From the NCBI GenBank assembly GCA_029258925.1, contig JAPDJV010000014.1, positions 62,001 to 126,000 on the forward strand: a stretch of DNA of 64,000 nt, in the 5' to 3' direction. Below, one piece after another: positions 18,558 to 29,018 of the stretch (positions within the stretch are counted from its first letter, which is position 1; each line of letters begins with the position of its first letter). The stretch comes from Thermoproteota archaeon. Its GTDB lineage: Archaea > Thermoproteota > Thermoprotei_A > EX4484-217-1 > JAPDJV01. Below the pieces are notes generated by a model. The model was not told the DNA's origin, made no database searches, and saw only the letters and a list, made by a program, of their open reading frames with translations. Both the position numbers and the translations under genes were made by a program.

Positions 18558-19262
18558 GTGAGAACCATGGCCAGCGGGAAAGTGAAAATGGTACTTGCAG
18601 ATGTGGATGGAACCCTGACTAGCAGAGAGCAGGTAATTGAAGTGGAGGTATTAAAGGTTATAAGACGAGTGAAAAAAAGAGGGCTCATAATCGGGTTAGC
18701 TAGTGCTCTTCCCTACTATGTTCTAAGAGCACTTTCATTTTACTTGGGTATAAGGGGTCCACTAATAGCTGAGAATGGGGGAGTCGTTGAAGTAAATGAT
18801 AAGATAATTATTTTAGGCGATGGAGAACTCGTTAGGAGAGGTTTAGAATTATTAAAGGAGAATTATGGAAGCCTGGTTAGAGAGAAGTCGTCAAATAAGT
18901 GTAGATTAACTGATCTGGCAATAGAAAGAACTATTCCACTCTCTGAGGCCAAACAATTGCTTAATAAAATGGGACTTACAATATATGACACTAAATACGC
19001 GTATCACATAGTTGTTTCGAGAATAGATAAGGGTGTTGGACTGCAAGTCTTATGTAAAGAACTAAATATTTCTCCGAGAAGCGTTGCAGCAATTGGAGAT
19101 AGCGATGCTGATATTGGACTGTTATCGGCAGCCGGAGTAGGCATAGCTGTAGCAAATTCTTCGGAAAAACTTAAGAGAGTGGCACAATATGTTACTTCCC
19201 TACCATATCATAGAGGATTTATCGAGGCCATGGAGTGGCTTGAGAGAAAAGGATTTATTTGA
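18558..19262 (+). CDS. Phosphoglycolate phosphatase (archaeal HAD family)
   Basis: LADVDGTLTSREQVI, GLASALPYYVLRAL, AIGDSDADIGLLSAAGVGIAVANS. Confidence 0.85.
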   Translation: MRTMASGKVKMVLADVDGTLTSREQVIEVEVLKVIRRVKKRGLIIGLASALPYYVLRALSFYLGIRGPLIAENGGVVEVNDKIIILGDGELVRRGLELLKENYGSLVREKSSNKCRLTDLAIERTIPLSEAKQLLNKMGLTIYDTKYAYHIVVSRIDKGVGLQVLCKELNISPRSVAAIGDSDADIGLLSAAGVGIAVANSSEKLKRVAQYVTSLPYHRGFIEAMEWLERKGFI

Positions 19263-19359
19263 CATCGTTTGCGTAGGAGCACCAGCGTTTAAGTCAACAT
19301 CCAATCATATGTTAGGAGGAAATATTAAAAGGAGAACACAATAATCCTCTAATAGACGA

Positions 19360-19447
19360 GCCGGGGTGACCGAGTGGACTAAGGTGCCGGCCTGGAGAGC
19401 CGGTGGTCCAGTGGACCGCGCGGGTTCGAATCCCGCCCCCGGCGCCA
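19360..19447 (+). tRNA. tRNA-Ser(GGA), CCA encoded, no intron seen
   Basis: Acceptor GCCGGGG/CCCCGGC, anticodon loop CTGGAGA, long variable arm, T-arm GCGGGTTCGAATCCCGC, terminal GCCA. Confidence 0.95.
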
Positions 19448-19466
19448 CATATCTTCCAAGAAATGG

Positions 19467-19910
19467 GTGCATGAGTTGGCAGGAGGCTTCAGATTCCTCG
19501 AGCATACGGCTGACGCGTATGTTGAAGTATGGGGAGAGACACTTGAAGAATTGTTTGAGTATGCTGCTATCTCTATGTTTGAAGTAATGGTAGATACCAG
19601 AAGTGTAGAGCCAAAATACGGTTATGATGTTAAAGTATCTGGTATGGACCTGGAAAACTTAATGTATAAATGGCTTGAGGAATGGCTTATAATCCACAGT
19701 ATTGAAAACGTTGTGTTTTCTAAATTTAAAGTTTTCAATATTGTGAAGGGGGAAGAAAACACTCTTACGATTCTAGGCAAAGGGTGGGGTGAACCCTTAG
19801 ACTATGATAGACACGATGTGAAAACAGAGGTTAAAGCAGTCACATACTCCAATATGATGATAAGGAAAATGGATGGAAAATGGCTTGCACGCATAGTCTT
19901 CGACATATAA
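19467..19910 (+). CDS. Archease (RtcB activator family)
   Basis: GGFRFLEHTADAYVEVWGETLEELFEYAAISMFEVM...KAVTYSNM. Confidence 0.9.
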   Translation: MHELAGGFRFLEHTADAYVEVWGETLEELFEYAAISMFEVMVDTRSVEPKYGYDVKVSGMDLENLMYKWLEEWLIIHSIENVVFSKFKVFNIVKGEENTLTILGKGWGEPLDYDRHDVKTEVKAVTYSNMMIRKMDGKWLARIVFDI

Positions 19911-19947
19911 TGCAATATTCTCTCTGCAACTACTTGACTTGAATTAC

Positions 19948-21050
19948 TTAAGTTAAACCAGCCTTACCACTTTTCCACATTCTAGGATAGGTTCCAGGTT
20001 CCATTAGAACTCTTCTAGTTTTCACAGCAATGCCCCTATCCGCATCTAATATCTTGTTCACGGACATTAACATTTGTCCAACAGCTACAAGTTCTCCTTT
20101 AAGAGTTAATATAGCAACTCTCCTTCTAGTTAATGCATCCTCGCTTATCATAACTATCCCGGGAACCGCTAGATCTGCCCCATGACATATTGCATCGACA
20201 GCGGAGTCTCTAATCACAACCTTCGGCATATTACAAACCGCGTACTCCATGGGCATTATGGCTTTTCTAAGGAGGTCCTCCTTACCTTCGTAGATCCATC
20301 TATAGTATGCATCAGCTAAGTCTTGCATTCTAACGAGGTTTTTATTCTCGGTGAATGGGCCAACTCTAGTTCTTCTAAGCTCTCTCATATGAGCTCCTAC
20401 TCCCAAAATTAAGCCCACATCATGGCATATCTTCCTGATATATGTTCCTGCCTCACATAAGACCTTAAACAATACCAGTCTATCAGTCATTTCTAGAAAC
20501 TCTATATTAAACACGCGTTTAATTCTCAAAGCCCTCTTCACACGGGACCTTAAGGGAGGTTTTTGATAAATTTTGTCCACGAACATTTTCAATACTTCTT
20601 CGACTCTACTCTCAGGGACTGTCCCGTGAAGTTGCATTACACACACATATTCCTTTACAGTATGTGTCACAATGGAGATTAATGGAGTTGCCTTTTCTAG
20701 AGCTACGGGAAGCACTCCAGTAACCTTCGGGTATCTCCGCCTCAGGCCATGTAGCCTAGAGGCTCTAGAGTACCCCCATGACCTGCCTTCTTCAAGTTAA
20801 ACATCTTCTTTATCCATGCAACAACCTCATGGCTTGTGGGTCCAGGGGGCTTATCCAAGTTTATTATCCCGCGTTTAATGTAATCCTCCATGCTTCTCTT
20901 AACTGGTAAACATCCGTATGAAGGATCGGTCTCAGCCTCATCCCTAATAATGAGTCTCGCTGTATTTCCACAGAATTCGTTGATTTCATTAATAAACTTG
21001 AGTCCCTCCTTTAATACATCGGCCTTCACAAATCTCACCTCGATATACAA
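19948..21050 (-). CDS. cbf5: tRNA/rRNA pseudouridine synthase Cbf5; complement(join(19948..20730,20763..21050)) with a putative 32-nt intron
   Basis: Exon 1 ends ..GHGGTLEP, exon 2 begins KVTGVLPVALEKAT; continuous ORF is broken by 32 nt with an in-frame stop. Confidence 0.85.
20731..20762 (-). other. Putative archaeal pre-mRNA intron (32 nt) in cbf5
   Basis: Removing CCTCTAGGCTACATGGCCTGAGGCGGAGATAC restores GTLEP-KVTG. Flanking exons can pair GGGGGUACUCUAG with CUGGAGUGCUUCC (13 bp with wobbles). Confidence 0.7.
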
Positions 21051-21121
21051 TATGAATTAAGAACTAATTAAATAAATTTACATGGCTTAAGTGACTCAAT
21101 TATCAGAAACAGCATTTAGCG

Positions 21122-21412
21122 TTACACGATCTTGATTTGAGGCGAAACAGGCTTCTTCATATATTCCAGCAAGTCTGCGTTCTTCAATGCCTCAAGAACT
21201 TCTTCATCGCTGGCCCCCCTCCTTATTTCTATACGATACTCGGTTGGCTCAATGTGTTTCATATTGACTCTCCTCCTCTTCACACCACTTACTGTCTTAG
21301 GACCGGTCACCAAGACGAAATTCTCGTCTATAATGTCAACTATCACACACTTGTGCCCCGACTCCCTCCCAGCAATTTTAACACATATTCTTCCAATCTC
21401 TATTGCAGGCAT
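21122..21412 (-). CDS. rpl14e: Ribosomal protein L14e
   Basis: [34 protein letters not shown]. Confidence 0.9.
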   Translation of the reverse strand: MPAIEIGRICVKIAGRESGHKCVIVDIIDENFVLVTGPKTVSGVKRRRVNMKHIEPTEYRIEIRRGASDEEVLEALKNADLLEYMKKPVSPQIKIV

Positions 21413-21559
21413 TCACATCTTACCTCCGGTTCTCCTTTATAGTGACGGCTAGATTCACTTAAAAGAGTATAGGTTACTTAAATTTTCTGTAGCATAGACG
21501 TGAAGGTATATTGCGAATTCCAAGCGAAACGCAGACTCGAAGCATTCCCTGCGTGTTAC

Positions 21560-21910
21560 TGCTACGAAAGCTTAAGGAGTAGAGCGGGGAATTTTATTAA
21601 GGATGTTAGCCCTAGAATGCTTCCTGCATCGCTCTTAATGCTAGATATAAAGTTAGAGAGGTGGAGGCCAAGTACTTGAATGTCTGAATGAGGTTTAATC
21701 ATTGACAGGGAGAAAATGCTTGCACAAACATTTGTCTCCCTCAGAATATAGAACCGCTTTTCCACAGCTATGAACTATTATGGGACAGAGGTGTGAAACC
21801 CTACCCCGCCATGAACTGCATGTCGGTTGCCTCAAGCTGAGCTGAGAGCGACGAAGTTCAAGGACGTAGTAGACTTTAATGAATTGTTCAGGCTTTGTGG
21901 GAAAATCCAT
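21560..21910 (-). pseudogene. Degenerate coding remnant, possibly transposase-derived
   Basis: Overlapping-frame peptides with a Cys-rich zinc-ribbon-like stretch (VSHLCPIIVHSCGKAVLYSEGDKCLCK) and no intact ORF. Confidence 0.2.
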
Positions 21911-21913
21911 TAA

Positions 21914-22456
21914 CTACTTGAAGCATTTAGATTTCACGTAGCTCACTATTATATTTGAAGTTTCCTCAAAACTCATTTTACTAGTGTCGATAACAAGATC
22001 AAATATTGAAGTATCATACACGTCTATTCCGTAAAACATTCTGAATCTTTTAGCTTGGCTCCTCTCTCTCATTAAAGTTTCAATAAATGCTTCTTTGAAG
22101 TTCTTCCCCTCCCTCTCTGCTATTCGCCTAATTCTTACATCTAAGGGGGCATAAGTGTATATTGCAACATCTGCTATGTCTCTAACTATCCACGCTGTTA
22201 GGTGCCCCTCTATTACGACGTTCCCCTTTAATGCCTCCATTCTGCTCCTATAATCTACCTCCAGATCTATTACAGGATTCCTTTCCGCTAAAACACTTAG
22301 CTCTATTAAAGAGAGGCCTCGCTCCCTAGCTATTCTCCTAAATATTTGGCCAGCTGAAACATACCTTAAATTGAAGGTTTCAGACAGCTTCTTTGCATGA
22401 GAAGTCTTCCCGCTGCCAGCTGGACCGCTCACTGCAATAACTATTTTCTCCTCCAA
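21914..22456 (-). CDS. cmk: Cytidylate kinase (archaeal)
   Basis: IAVSGPAGSGKTSHAKKLSE; position in the L14e-cmk-L34e-adk array. Confidence 0.88.
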   Translation of the reverse strand: MEEKIVIAVSGPAGSGKTSHAKKLSETFNLRYVSAGQIFRRIARERGLSLIELSVLAERNPVIDLEVDYRSRMEALKGNVVIEGHLTAWIVRDIADVAIYTYAPLDVRIRRIAEREGKNFKEAFIETLMRERSQAKRFRMFYGIDVYDTSIFDLVIDTSKMSFEETSNIIVSYVKSKCFK

Positions 22457-22459
22457 CTA

Positions 22460-22729
22460 TTAGCCTCCTCTGATAGTCGCTTTAAGGAGTTTTCTAAGAC
22501 AGCGGGGACATATTACTCCACCATATGGCCTCTCTGGTCTCTTAGAAGACCTAGGAAGTTTTCTGAGTTTTACAGGTCTGAGTCTTGGAACACCTCCTAG
22601 GGGTTTATGACATATCATACACTTTGCCTGCGAAGGTTTTCTCCTCTCATAGTGAACTACTGTTCTTCCTCCTGGGGTTCTCCTATATTTTCTAGCTAAG
22701 GATCTAGATCTTAATGCGGGTTTAACCAT
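22460..22729 (-). CDS. rpl34e: Ribosomal protein L34e
   Basis: [40 protein letters not shown]. Confidence 0.92.
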   Translation of the reverse strand: MVKPALRSRSLARKYRRTPGGRTVVHYERRKPSQAKCMICHKPLGGVPRLRPVKLRKLPRSSKRPERPYGGVICPRCLRKLLKATIRGG

Positions 22730-22739
22730 TTAACACCAC

Positions 22740-23360
22740 CTACAGTGACTTCATTTTGGAGAGTAACTCGATAGCCGCTTCCTCCTGCTTACCCTCCTTA
22801 TTTATAATAATCGGTACTGCTGCTCCTACAAACATTCCTGCTGTTAGGGCAGAGTTTCTTGCAAGTTCCATAAAGAATTTTATTTCATCCAGTGTCCTCT
22901 CATCCCATCTCATCCTAATCTCCCTATCCCTCATCCTCCTTTTGACAATGTCTTCTGGAGAGGCTTCTATGACTGCGATCATATCAGGTTTCAATATTTC
23001 GATAACGTGTAGTGGCAGTCCTGACCAGTAACCTGAAACCGTATGGATTAGAGAATGTGTATCTATTATTAGAAAACTGTCTTTATCTAGCTTCTCAGAG
23101 TCCTCTACGATTCTCTTAGCTGCCTCAAGTTGGAGTTTGCACTGTGTTCTCAACGGCAACTTCCTCAACTCGTCTCTATGTGAAATAAGCTTCATGTTTT
23201 TCGCGGCCTTAAACATGTAGTCTCCAAAGTTCACTATTTTAATGTTAATACCTTCATTCCTGGCTTTCTCCAACATCAGTTTAGTAACCGTAGTTTTACC
23301 CACTCCCGGCACTCCGACAATAATAACCACTTTAAACTTCTCCCTAAGCCCCAAGGTCAC
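22740..23360 (-). CDS. adkA: Adenylate kinase (archaeal AdkA type)
   Basis: VVIIVGVPGVGKTTVTKLML; located between L34e and secY. Confidence 0.88.
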   Translation of the reverse strand: MTLGLREKFKVVIIVGVPGVGKTTVTKLMLEKARNEGINIKIVNFGDYMFKAAKNMKLISHRDELRKLPLRTQCKLQLEAAKRIVEDSEKLDKDSFLIIDTHSLIHTVSGYWSGLPLHVIEILKPDMIAVIEASPEDIVKRRMRDREIRMRWDERTLDEIKFFMELARNSALTAGMFVGAAVPIIINKEGKQEEAAIELLSKMKSL

Positions 23361-24766
23361 TCACCCACTAATCTCCTAAGCAGAGGATATGCCTCCAAAG
23401 CTCTCTCATAGGATATCATGCCATAGTACTGGTAGACTATTCCTACAGCAAGTAGAAGACCCATCCCCGTTCCAAGCGCGCCCAAGATATCTGCTAGAAC
23501 AGCTATTATGGCCACTATAAGGGAGCTCAATACAGTTAGAGGATATATGTACTTAGAGAGCATTTTCTCTAGGATCTTAATACTCCTCCTCATGCCGGGA
23601 ACGTCTAGACCCGACTTAATCATCTGCTCTGCCTGGGTTCTCGGATCCATGCCCGAGATTTCCACCCACATAACCCCGAAGACTACGGATAATATTATCA
23701 ACATGACGCTATACGTTAAAACTCTAATTGAATCACCAAATATTGAGAACAAGCCTCTTGGAGGAGTCATATAGTAGACTAAGCCCCCTGTTGGAACAGG
23801 TTGGCCGCCCTCGGTTACATTATACGTTCCAATAATGTTCAGCAAGATGTTGGAGTTATCGGGGTTGAACTTCATCCAAAGAATTCTGGAGAAGAATACT
23901 AGGTCGCTGTAAAATATTGATGCGAACAATACTGGTACGTTTGAAACATATATGAACTTGAGGGGAACCCTGGACTTCAAGCCCCTAGCTCTCTGATAAG
24001 TTACTGGAATTTCTATTCGAACACCTTCCAAGTATATTAGTATGAAGAGCAGGACGAATGAGGCAATAGTTCCAACTAGATCCGGAGCATTCCTTCTAAC
24101 AATAGTGTACAAGAGGGTGCCCGAGCCGATTGAAGATACTAATTGTACTATGGACCCCCAATACCCTCCCTGAGGAGCTGGAGCGGGACTAAAAGCTCCC
24201 CATACTACTTCCTCAGCCACTCCAGCTAATATGAACAAGCTGACCCCGCTTCCAAGTCCCCACCCTTTCTGTAACATTTCGTCAAATAATATGACAATTA
24301 TCGCTGCAACGGTTAGCTGAGTTATTATGGCGATCTGCTGGTAAGCATTTAAGGGTCCATAGGCCCCCGCAAATACATATGCCCCAGCTTCAACTATCGA
24401 GAATATCACTGCAAGAGTCTTTTGAGCCGCAGTGAACTTTGATCTCTCCTCAGGGTCAGAAAGATCTAGGCTTATGAGCTTTGATCCCACTATTATCTGC
24501 ATTATTAGACCAGCTGTTACTATAGGACCTATTCCCAGTTCCATTAATGTTCCATGTCTTGACGCAAAAATAAGTCTCATCACTAGAAGAGGATCCTCTC
24601 CACCCCTATACGGTATACCGTATAGGGAAATGTTTGCCATAACTAAGTATAAAACTAAAACTATGCCAGTCCAAAATAATCTTTCATAAAGCGAGGGCTT
24701 CCGAGCGGGCTTCTCGACCGTGGGGAGAATGTAAGAAGCATTAGCTAATATATCGAGCAGGCCCAA
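23357..24766 (-). CDS. secY: Preprotein translocase subunit SecY
   Basis: Multi-TM, ELGIGPIVTAGLIMQ, end of the spc operon. Confidence 0.95.
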   Translation of the reverse strand: MGLLDILANASYILPTVEKPARKPSLYERLFWTGIVLVLYLVMANISLYGIPYRGGEDPLLVMRLIFASRHGTLMELGIGPIVTAGLIMQIIVGSKLISLDLSDPEERSKFTAAQKTLAVIFSIVEAGAYVFAGAYGPLNAYQQIAIITQLTVAAIIVILFDEMLQKGWGLGSGVSLFILAGVAEEVVWGAFSPAPAPQGGYWGSIVQLVSSIGSGTLLYTIVRRNAPDLVGTIASFVLLFILIYLEGVRIEIPVTYQRARGLKSRVPLKFIYVSNVPVLFASIFYSDLVFFSRILWMKFNPDNSNILLNIIGTYNVTEGGQPVPTGGLVYYMTPPRGLFSIFGDSIRVLTYSVMLIILSVVFGVMWVEISGMDPRTQAEQMIKSGLDVPGMRRSIKILEKMLSKYIYPLTVLSSLIVAIIAVLADILGALGTGMGLLLAVGIVYQYYGMISYERALEAYPLLRRLVGE

Positions 24767-24793
24767 TGTAGAAGTACCTCCATAAGCTTACTC

Positions 24794-25273
24794 TCATCCC
24801 CCAACTTTTCCTTCCAATACTAATACCTCTCCTCCAACCTCTCTAATTTTCTTCACGGCTCTCTCAGTAGCTAGCCAGGTTATAACTTTTATTGGAAACA
24901 GTGCTCTTCCAGCTCCAAGAAGCTTGCTATATCCTAATTCCACTAGATTTACTACAGGCTTATTGTCTTCCATGGGCAACTTATTGAGAGCAATTAGTTC
25001 ATTGACTATCTCATAGAGAGTTCCGACATTTATCGGAGTAACCTGGGGGATTATTTCGAGAGGCCTAGTAAAGCCGTGTTTACCATAGTAGCCACCATAG
25101 TACTTGATAGCTGTTACCCACTTATGCTTTCCAAAGCCTACTGCACCGAACCCTCCTCTCGACCCCGACTTCCTGTGCTGGCCTATCCTACCATAGCCAT
25201 GGGACCTACTTCGCCCTCTAAGCTTCCTACTCTTCTTCCTCCTCCTCACAACCATTCCATACACCACTGTCAA
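24794..25273 (-). CDS. rpl15: Ribosomal protein L15
   Basis: RRKKSRKLRGRSRSHGYGRIGQHRKSGSRGGFGAVG. Confidence 0.93.
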   Translation of the reverse strand: MTVVYGMVVRRRKKSRKLRGRSRSHGYGRIGQHRKSGSRGGFGAVGFGKHKWVTAIKYYGGYYGKHGFTRPLEIIPQVTPINVGTLYEIVNELIALNKLPMEDNKPVVNLVELGYSKLLGAGRALFPIKVITWLATERAVKKIREVGGEVLVLEGKVGG

Positions 25274-25755
25274 ATCATTTTCCTCAACAGGTCGTTTATT
25301 TCTTTTCCCCTATACCCTAATTCACCTTTATAACCATACATTCTCTTTATTGTTCCTTTGAATCCTCCTTTAGGCGGATGAAGTCGGAAAACTGGCTTTA
25401 TTACATTATCGATTTTGTGGAGCATTAGATCCCCTGAAATGAGCTTGTCGGCAAAACTTTCTATACTATCAATATTCAGTTTATCCTTTAAATAACTTGA
25501 AGTTAATCTCCTATTCCCAGGAGTCCTTCCACGCTTCGCTAATAGTTCAACCAAGGTATCTTTATCGATTTCTCCCCAAGTTACCCATCCCTGAACTTTC
25601 TTTAACATTCCACTTATTCCGGGAAGTGTTGAGGGATATAGGACGCATGTAAACTTGCGTGTTAATCTAAGCATTTTTAGAGTATCCTCTACATCTTTAG
25701 GAGTATCAACAGTTCCCCTAATTCTTATTATTGCTAGCAAGGGCATTTCGTTCAT
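25270..25755 (-). CDS. rpl30: Ribosomal protein L30
   Basis: LAIIRIRGTVDTPKDVEDTLKMLRLTRKFTCVL. Confidence 0.92.
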   Translation of the reverse strand: MNEMPLLAIIRIRGTVDTPKDVEDTLKMLRLTRKFTCVLYPSTLPGISGMLKKVQGWVTWGEIDKDTLVELLAKRGRTPGNRRLTSSYLKDKLNIDSIESFADKLISGDLMLHKIDNVIKPVFRLHPPKGGFKGTIKRMYGYKGELGYRGKEINDLLRKMI

Positions 25756-26393
25756 CCTCTAACCCAATCGCTTGGCTTAACGAAGTAGAAGAGTTTCTTC
25801 AATGCATTGTAAGTGGCCATAGCGAAATTATATGTGGTCCTAGTGTACCCCCTAGTACTCGTCCATACGTCTCTTATGCCAGCATATCTCAGCACTTTCT
25901 TAGCTACTTCTCCAGCTACTATTCCAGTGCCCTTAGGGGCAGGTTTAAGAGTTATAACAATACTCCCACTCTTCCCGACTACAGTAAATGGTATTGAGTG
26001 AGCAGTGTTGCACATACACTCCCAGCTACCACATCCTCTGAGAACGGGTATTACGTGTAGCTTAGCGTCCTGAATAGCTTTTTGAATAGCAAACCTTAAT
26101 TGTTTCGCCTTACCTGAGCCTATTGCCACCAAGCCATTGTAGTTGCCCATGACAACTAGCGCCTTGAACCTTGTTAGCTCGCCCGCGTCTGTCTGTTTTT
26201 GGACGATCGAAATGTCGAGAACCTCATGCTTTATGTCTGGAACTAGGAAATCTACTATTTCGGGTTCCATGATACGCATGTTTCTTTCAAAAATCTCCTC
26301 TATACTAGTTATCTTCCCCTCCTTTACTAACCTTCCTACTCGGGTTCTTGGAACCCACTGCTCTAAGCTTTCAGACACTGACATTAGTCTCAC
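25752..26393 (-). CDS. rps5: Ribosomal protein S5
   Basis: [39 protein letters not shown]. Confidence 0.94.
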   Translation of the reverse strand: MRLMSVSESLEQWVPRTRVGRLVKEGKITSIEEIFERNMRIMEPEIVDFLVPDIKHEVLDISIVQKQTDAGELTRFKALVVMGNYNGLVAIGSGKAKQLRFAIQKAIQDAKLHVIPVLRGCGSWECMCNTAHSIPFTVVGKSGSIVITLKPAPKGTGIVAGEVAKKVLRYAGIRDVWTSTRGYTRTTYNFAMATYNALKKLFYFVKPSDWVRG

Positions 26394-27018
26394 CCCTCAC
26401 AGTTGAGAAGGAACTCTCTACTTTACTTTTCACTTCTTCGAAATGAAGTGTTAGTTCCTGAGGATTTAAGCCTGCCTTCAAGTACTTTGAAAACATTCTC
26501 TCGAAGAGTGCAGGGTCTTCCTCCATTAATATACTGGCCCATTTTGCGATATGATCTCCTATTATCCTCTCATCGCTCGGAAGTATCTTAGGATTATGTG
26601 GGATCTCTAGGCCAGCATCCAGCGCCCCCTTTAATGCCGCGAAAACCCTGGCACCCTTAACAGCCCTATGTAACCCTATGTCCAAAACAGCCCTTTTAAC
26701 CCCCTTCTTCAAAGCCCTTAGTCCTGCAAGATATCCTGTTAGGTATGCTGCAGGAGTATTATCCTTGGCTGCTAGCCAACCATACTTCTTAGAGAGCTCG
26801 GGGCTATGTGCAGCTGCAATAACTACGTCTCCCTCGGGTTTAGACTCCACTATTTGTACTATTATCTGGTTAAGCGTTTTCCTAACAACTAGCCTAGGTT
26901 TACGTGAGAGTATCAGTTTATACCTTTTATAGTAGTTAGTCTTACCCTCTCTCCTCCTCCTACGGGGAACCTTATAGTGGGCGTCTTTAGCCATTATGTC
27001 AACCTCCCTACTTTCCAA
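26371..27018 (-). CDS. rpl18: Ribosomal protein L18
   Basis: [34 protein letters not shown]. Confidence 0.93.
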   Translation of the reverse strand: MESREVDIMAKDAHYKVPRRRRREGKTNYYKRYKLILSRKPRLVVRKTLNQIIVQIVESKPEGDVVIAAAHSPELSKKYGWLAAKDNTPAAYLTGYLAGLRALKKGVKRAVLDIGLHRAVKGARVFAALKGALDAGLEIPHNPKILPSDERIIGDHIAKWASILMEEDPALFERMFSKYLKAGLNPQELTLHFEEVKSKVESSFSTVRGETNVSV

Positions 27019-27451
27019 TCCTCTCTTTGATATACATTTTTAGGTGTGACGTAGAAGTGAAGGCCCCGCCCTTAGCCATCATATAAAGTTTCCTATATTC
27101 TCTTCTACTTATTGCACCTTTGTCGCGAAGCATTCTAAGATACCTTCTAATAGCTCTAATTCTCATCATCCATTGCTCTTTCCTGGATAACCTGGCTGTG
27201 GCAGTCCCCTTCCTTTTACCATGTCCCCTCCTCCTACCCTTCTTCCTCTTCTCATGTCTTATTCTCCAACGTCCTCTGCTGATGCCGTGCACGGGCTTAA
27301 CACTTATTACCCCGTCCTTAATTAGCCTCTTTACATCCTCTCTAGTTATAGCCTCTCTAATTCTCTCGGCCTCAGAGGGATTTACTACTATCCTGCTCTC
27401 TCCCACTCCCAATATCTTAGCAGCTAGCTTTTTTTGAAGCCTTAGATCCAC
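27008..27451 (-). CDS. rpl19e: Ribosomal protein L19e
   Basis: [39 protein letters not shown]. Confidence 0.93.
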   Translation of the reverse strand: MDLRLQKKLAAKILGVGESRIVVNPSEAERIREAITREDVKRLIKDGVISVKPVHGISRGRWRIRHEKRKKGRRRGHGKRKGTATARLSRKEQWMMRIRAIRRYLRMLRDKGAISRREYRKLYMMAKGGAFTSTSHLKMYIKERIGK

Positions 27452-27456
27452 TCAAA

Positions 27457-27843
27457 TCACCTCTCATTCGCTATTTTTAGTCTTAATTCCCTAGCTCTCC
27501 TAACTATTTCCCCCCTCTTCCTCCTGCCCACACTACTAGATATATAGATTATGTGAACCTCTGGGTCGAGGCCTTCGAGGTCTTTAGTACATGACACTAC
27601 AACAGGCCTTAAACCTGACGGATGGAGACCTCTAACTTTGGCTGGCCCCCTATAGCCAGCCGATGGCATTGGGGGATAACCTTTTAGCTTAAGCCTTATC
27701 TTATTGTCAATTCCCTTAGGCTTTCTCCACACTTCATCGAACTTCTTGAATTTCCACCATAAACTTCTAATGAAGGCAGGCCGCTTCTTAGCAAGTTTCC
27801 TCCTAATCCGTAGAAGCCTCTCCTTACTGGCCAAATTAAACAC
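27457..27843 (-). CDS. rpl32e: Ribosomal protein L32e
   Basis: KKRPAFIRSLWWKFKKFDEVWRKPKGIDNKIRLKLKGYPPMPSAGYRGP. Confidence 0.92.
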   Translation of the reverse strand: MFNLASKERLLRIRRKLAKKRPAFIRSLWWKFKKFDEVWRKPKGIDNKIRLKLKGYPPMPSAGYRGPAKVRGLHPSGLRPVVVSCTKDLEGLDPEVHIIYISSSVGRRKRGEIVRRARELRLKIANER

Positions 27844-27848
27844 CTCAT

Positions 27849-28391
27849 TTACTCCTTCTCGTATATGTATATTCCATCCATGAACACTCTTGGATCGTAC
27901 TTTTTAATTCTAGTTGCAAGCTCAATATTAGCAGCAGTCTGGGAAACCTCCTCTACGTCTATTCCCTCAACTATAACATCTTCTCCTTCAACTCTAACTG
28001 TCACGTTCCCAAAGATTTTCGCAATTCTCGGAGCTCTCTCTCCAATGAAGTTTTCAATGAGAACTTTATCTCCTTCCACTTTAACGTTTACTGGGAAATG
28101 TGAGTACACTATCTTAAGCTTGTATCTATATCCCTTTGTAACTCCCTTTATCATGTTTCTTATATGAGCTGCAACCGTGCCAACTAAAGCTTTCTTCTTC
28201 CTATTAGCCAAATACGTTTCAACAATAACCTTATTACCAACTACTTTGACGTCTACTCCTCTTATATGGGAGAGATCTTTTTCAATAGTGCCCTTAGGTC
28301 CAGTAACCCTAATTCTCATGTCCTCTATTTGAACTTCCACCCTCTCCGGAATTTCCACTTCCTTGAATACGTGGAGAACTTTTGCCATCAT
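27849..28391 (-). CDS. rpl6: Ribosomal protein L6
   Basis: IRVTGPKGTIEKDLSH, AHIRNMIKGVTKGYRYKLKIVYSHFPVNV. Confidence 0.94.
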   Translation of the reverse strand: MMAKVLHVFKEVEIPERVEVQIEDMRIRVTGPKGTIEKDLSHIRGVDVKVVGNKVIVETYLANRKKKALVGTVAAHIRNMIKGVTKGYRYKLKIVYSHFPVNVKVEGDKVLIENFIGERAPRIAKIFGNVTVRVEGEDVIVEGIDVEEVSQTAANIELATRIKKYDPRVFMDGIYIYEKE

Positions 28392-28399
28392 CTACACCT

Positions 28400-28825
28400 C
28401 TAGTATACGTAGGCTAATAGTATTCCCCCTATTCCCTTCTTCAATGCATCCACGTGAGACATTACTCCGTGAGGTGTCGAAAGTATCAGTATGCCTATGT
28501 TCCTAGCAGGCAGATACTTTCTAACCCATTCAGGAAGCTCAGTTAAATCTTTATATTTCAGGGATAACCTGGGCTTTATCACACCACACTTATTAATCCG
28601 CCCTAATAACTGTACTTTTATTTTACCCCACCTACCATCGTCTATGAATTCGAATTCCCCAATATATCCCTCTTTCTGCATTACTTTAAGCACTGATGCT
28701 ATGAGCTTGGATGCTGGCATTATGAGGGCCTCTTTCTTCCCCCTCATCTCATTGTTCATTATAGTGGCTAACGCGTTCGACAATGTGTCAAGCATTACCA
28801 TGGACGTCACCTTCCGATGGAACAT
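28400..28825 (-). CDS. rps8: Ribosomal protein S8
   Basis: [47 protein letters not shown]. Confidence 0.94.
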   Translation of the reverse strand: MFHRKVTSMVMLDTLSNALATIMNNEMRGKKEALIMPASKLIASVLKVMQKEGYIGEFEFIDDGRWGKIKVQLLGRINKCGVIKPRLSLKYKDLTELPEWVRKYLPARNIGILILSTPHGVMSHVDALKKGIGGILLAYVY

Positions 28826-28842
28826 TATTATTAGAAAAGACT

Positions 28843-29007
28843 TTAATTAAATTTTCTAAAACCTAATTGAGGAGCTATTTCTCTAAAACACTGTCTACAT
28901 ATGTAAAGCCCGTATTTTCTTATAATGGGTCCGTGGGAACCACATCTCCTACAGACTCTCGATCCCTTCCCGTACTTCCTTACTTTAGGTGGCCTATATT
29001 TGCCCAT
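28843..29007 (-). CDS. rps14: Ribosomal protein S14 (54 aa, not in the ORF track)
   Basis: Manual translation [54 protein letters not shown], between S8 and L5. Confidence 0.95.
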   Translation of the reverse strand: MGKYRPPKVRKYGKGSRVCRRCGSHGPIIRKYGLYICRQCFREIAPQLGFRKFN

Positions 29008-29018
29008 TTAAATCACCT

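Noticed and set aside
19305-19587. ORFs across tRNA-Ser (e.g. 19366..19587 +, 19305..19505 -)
   Set aside because: Translations of tRNA sequence and of the archease start in the wrong frame.
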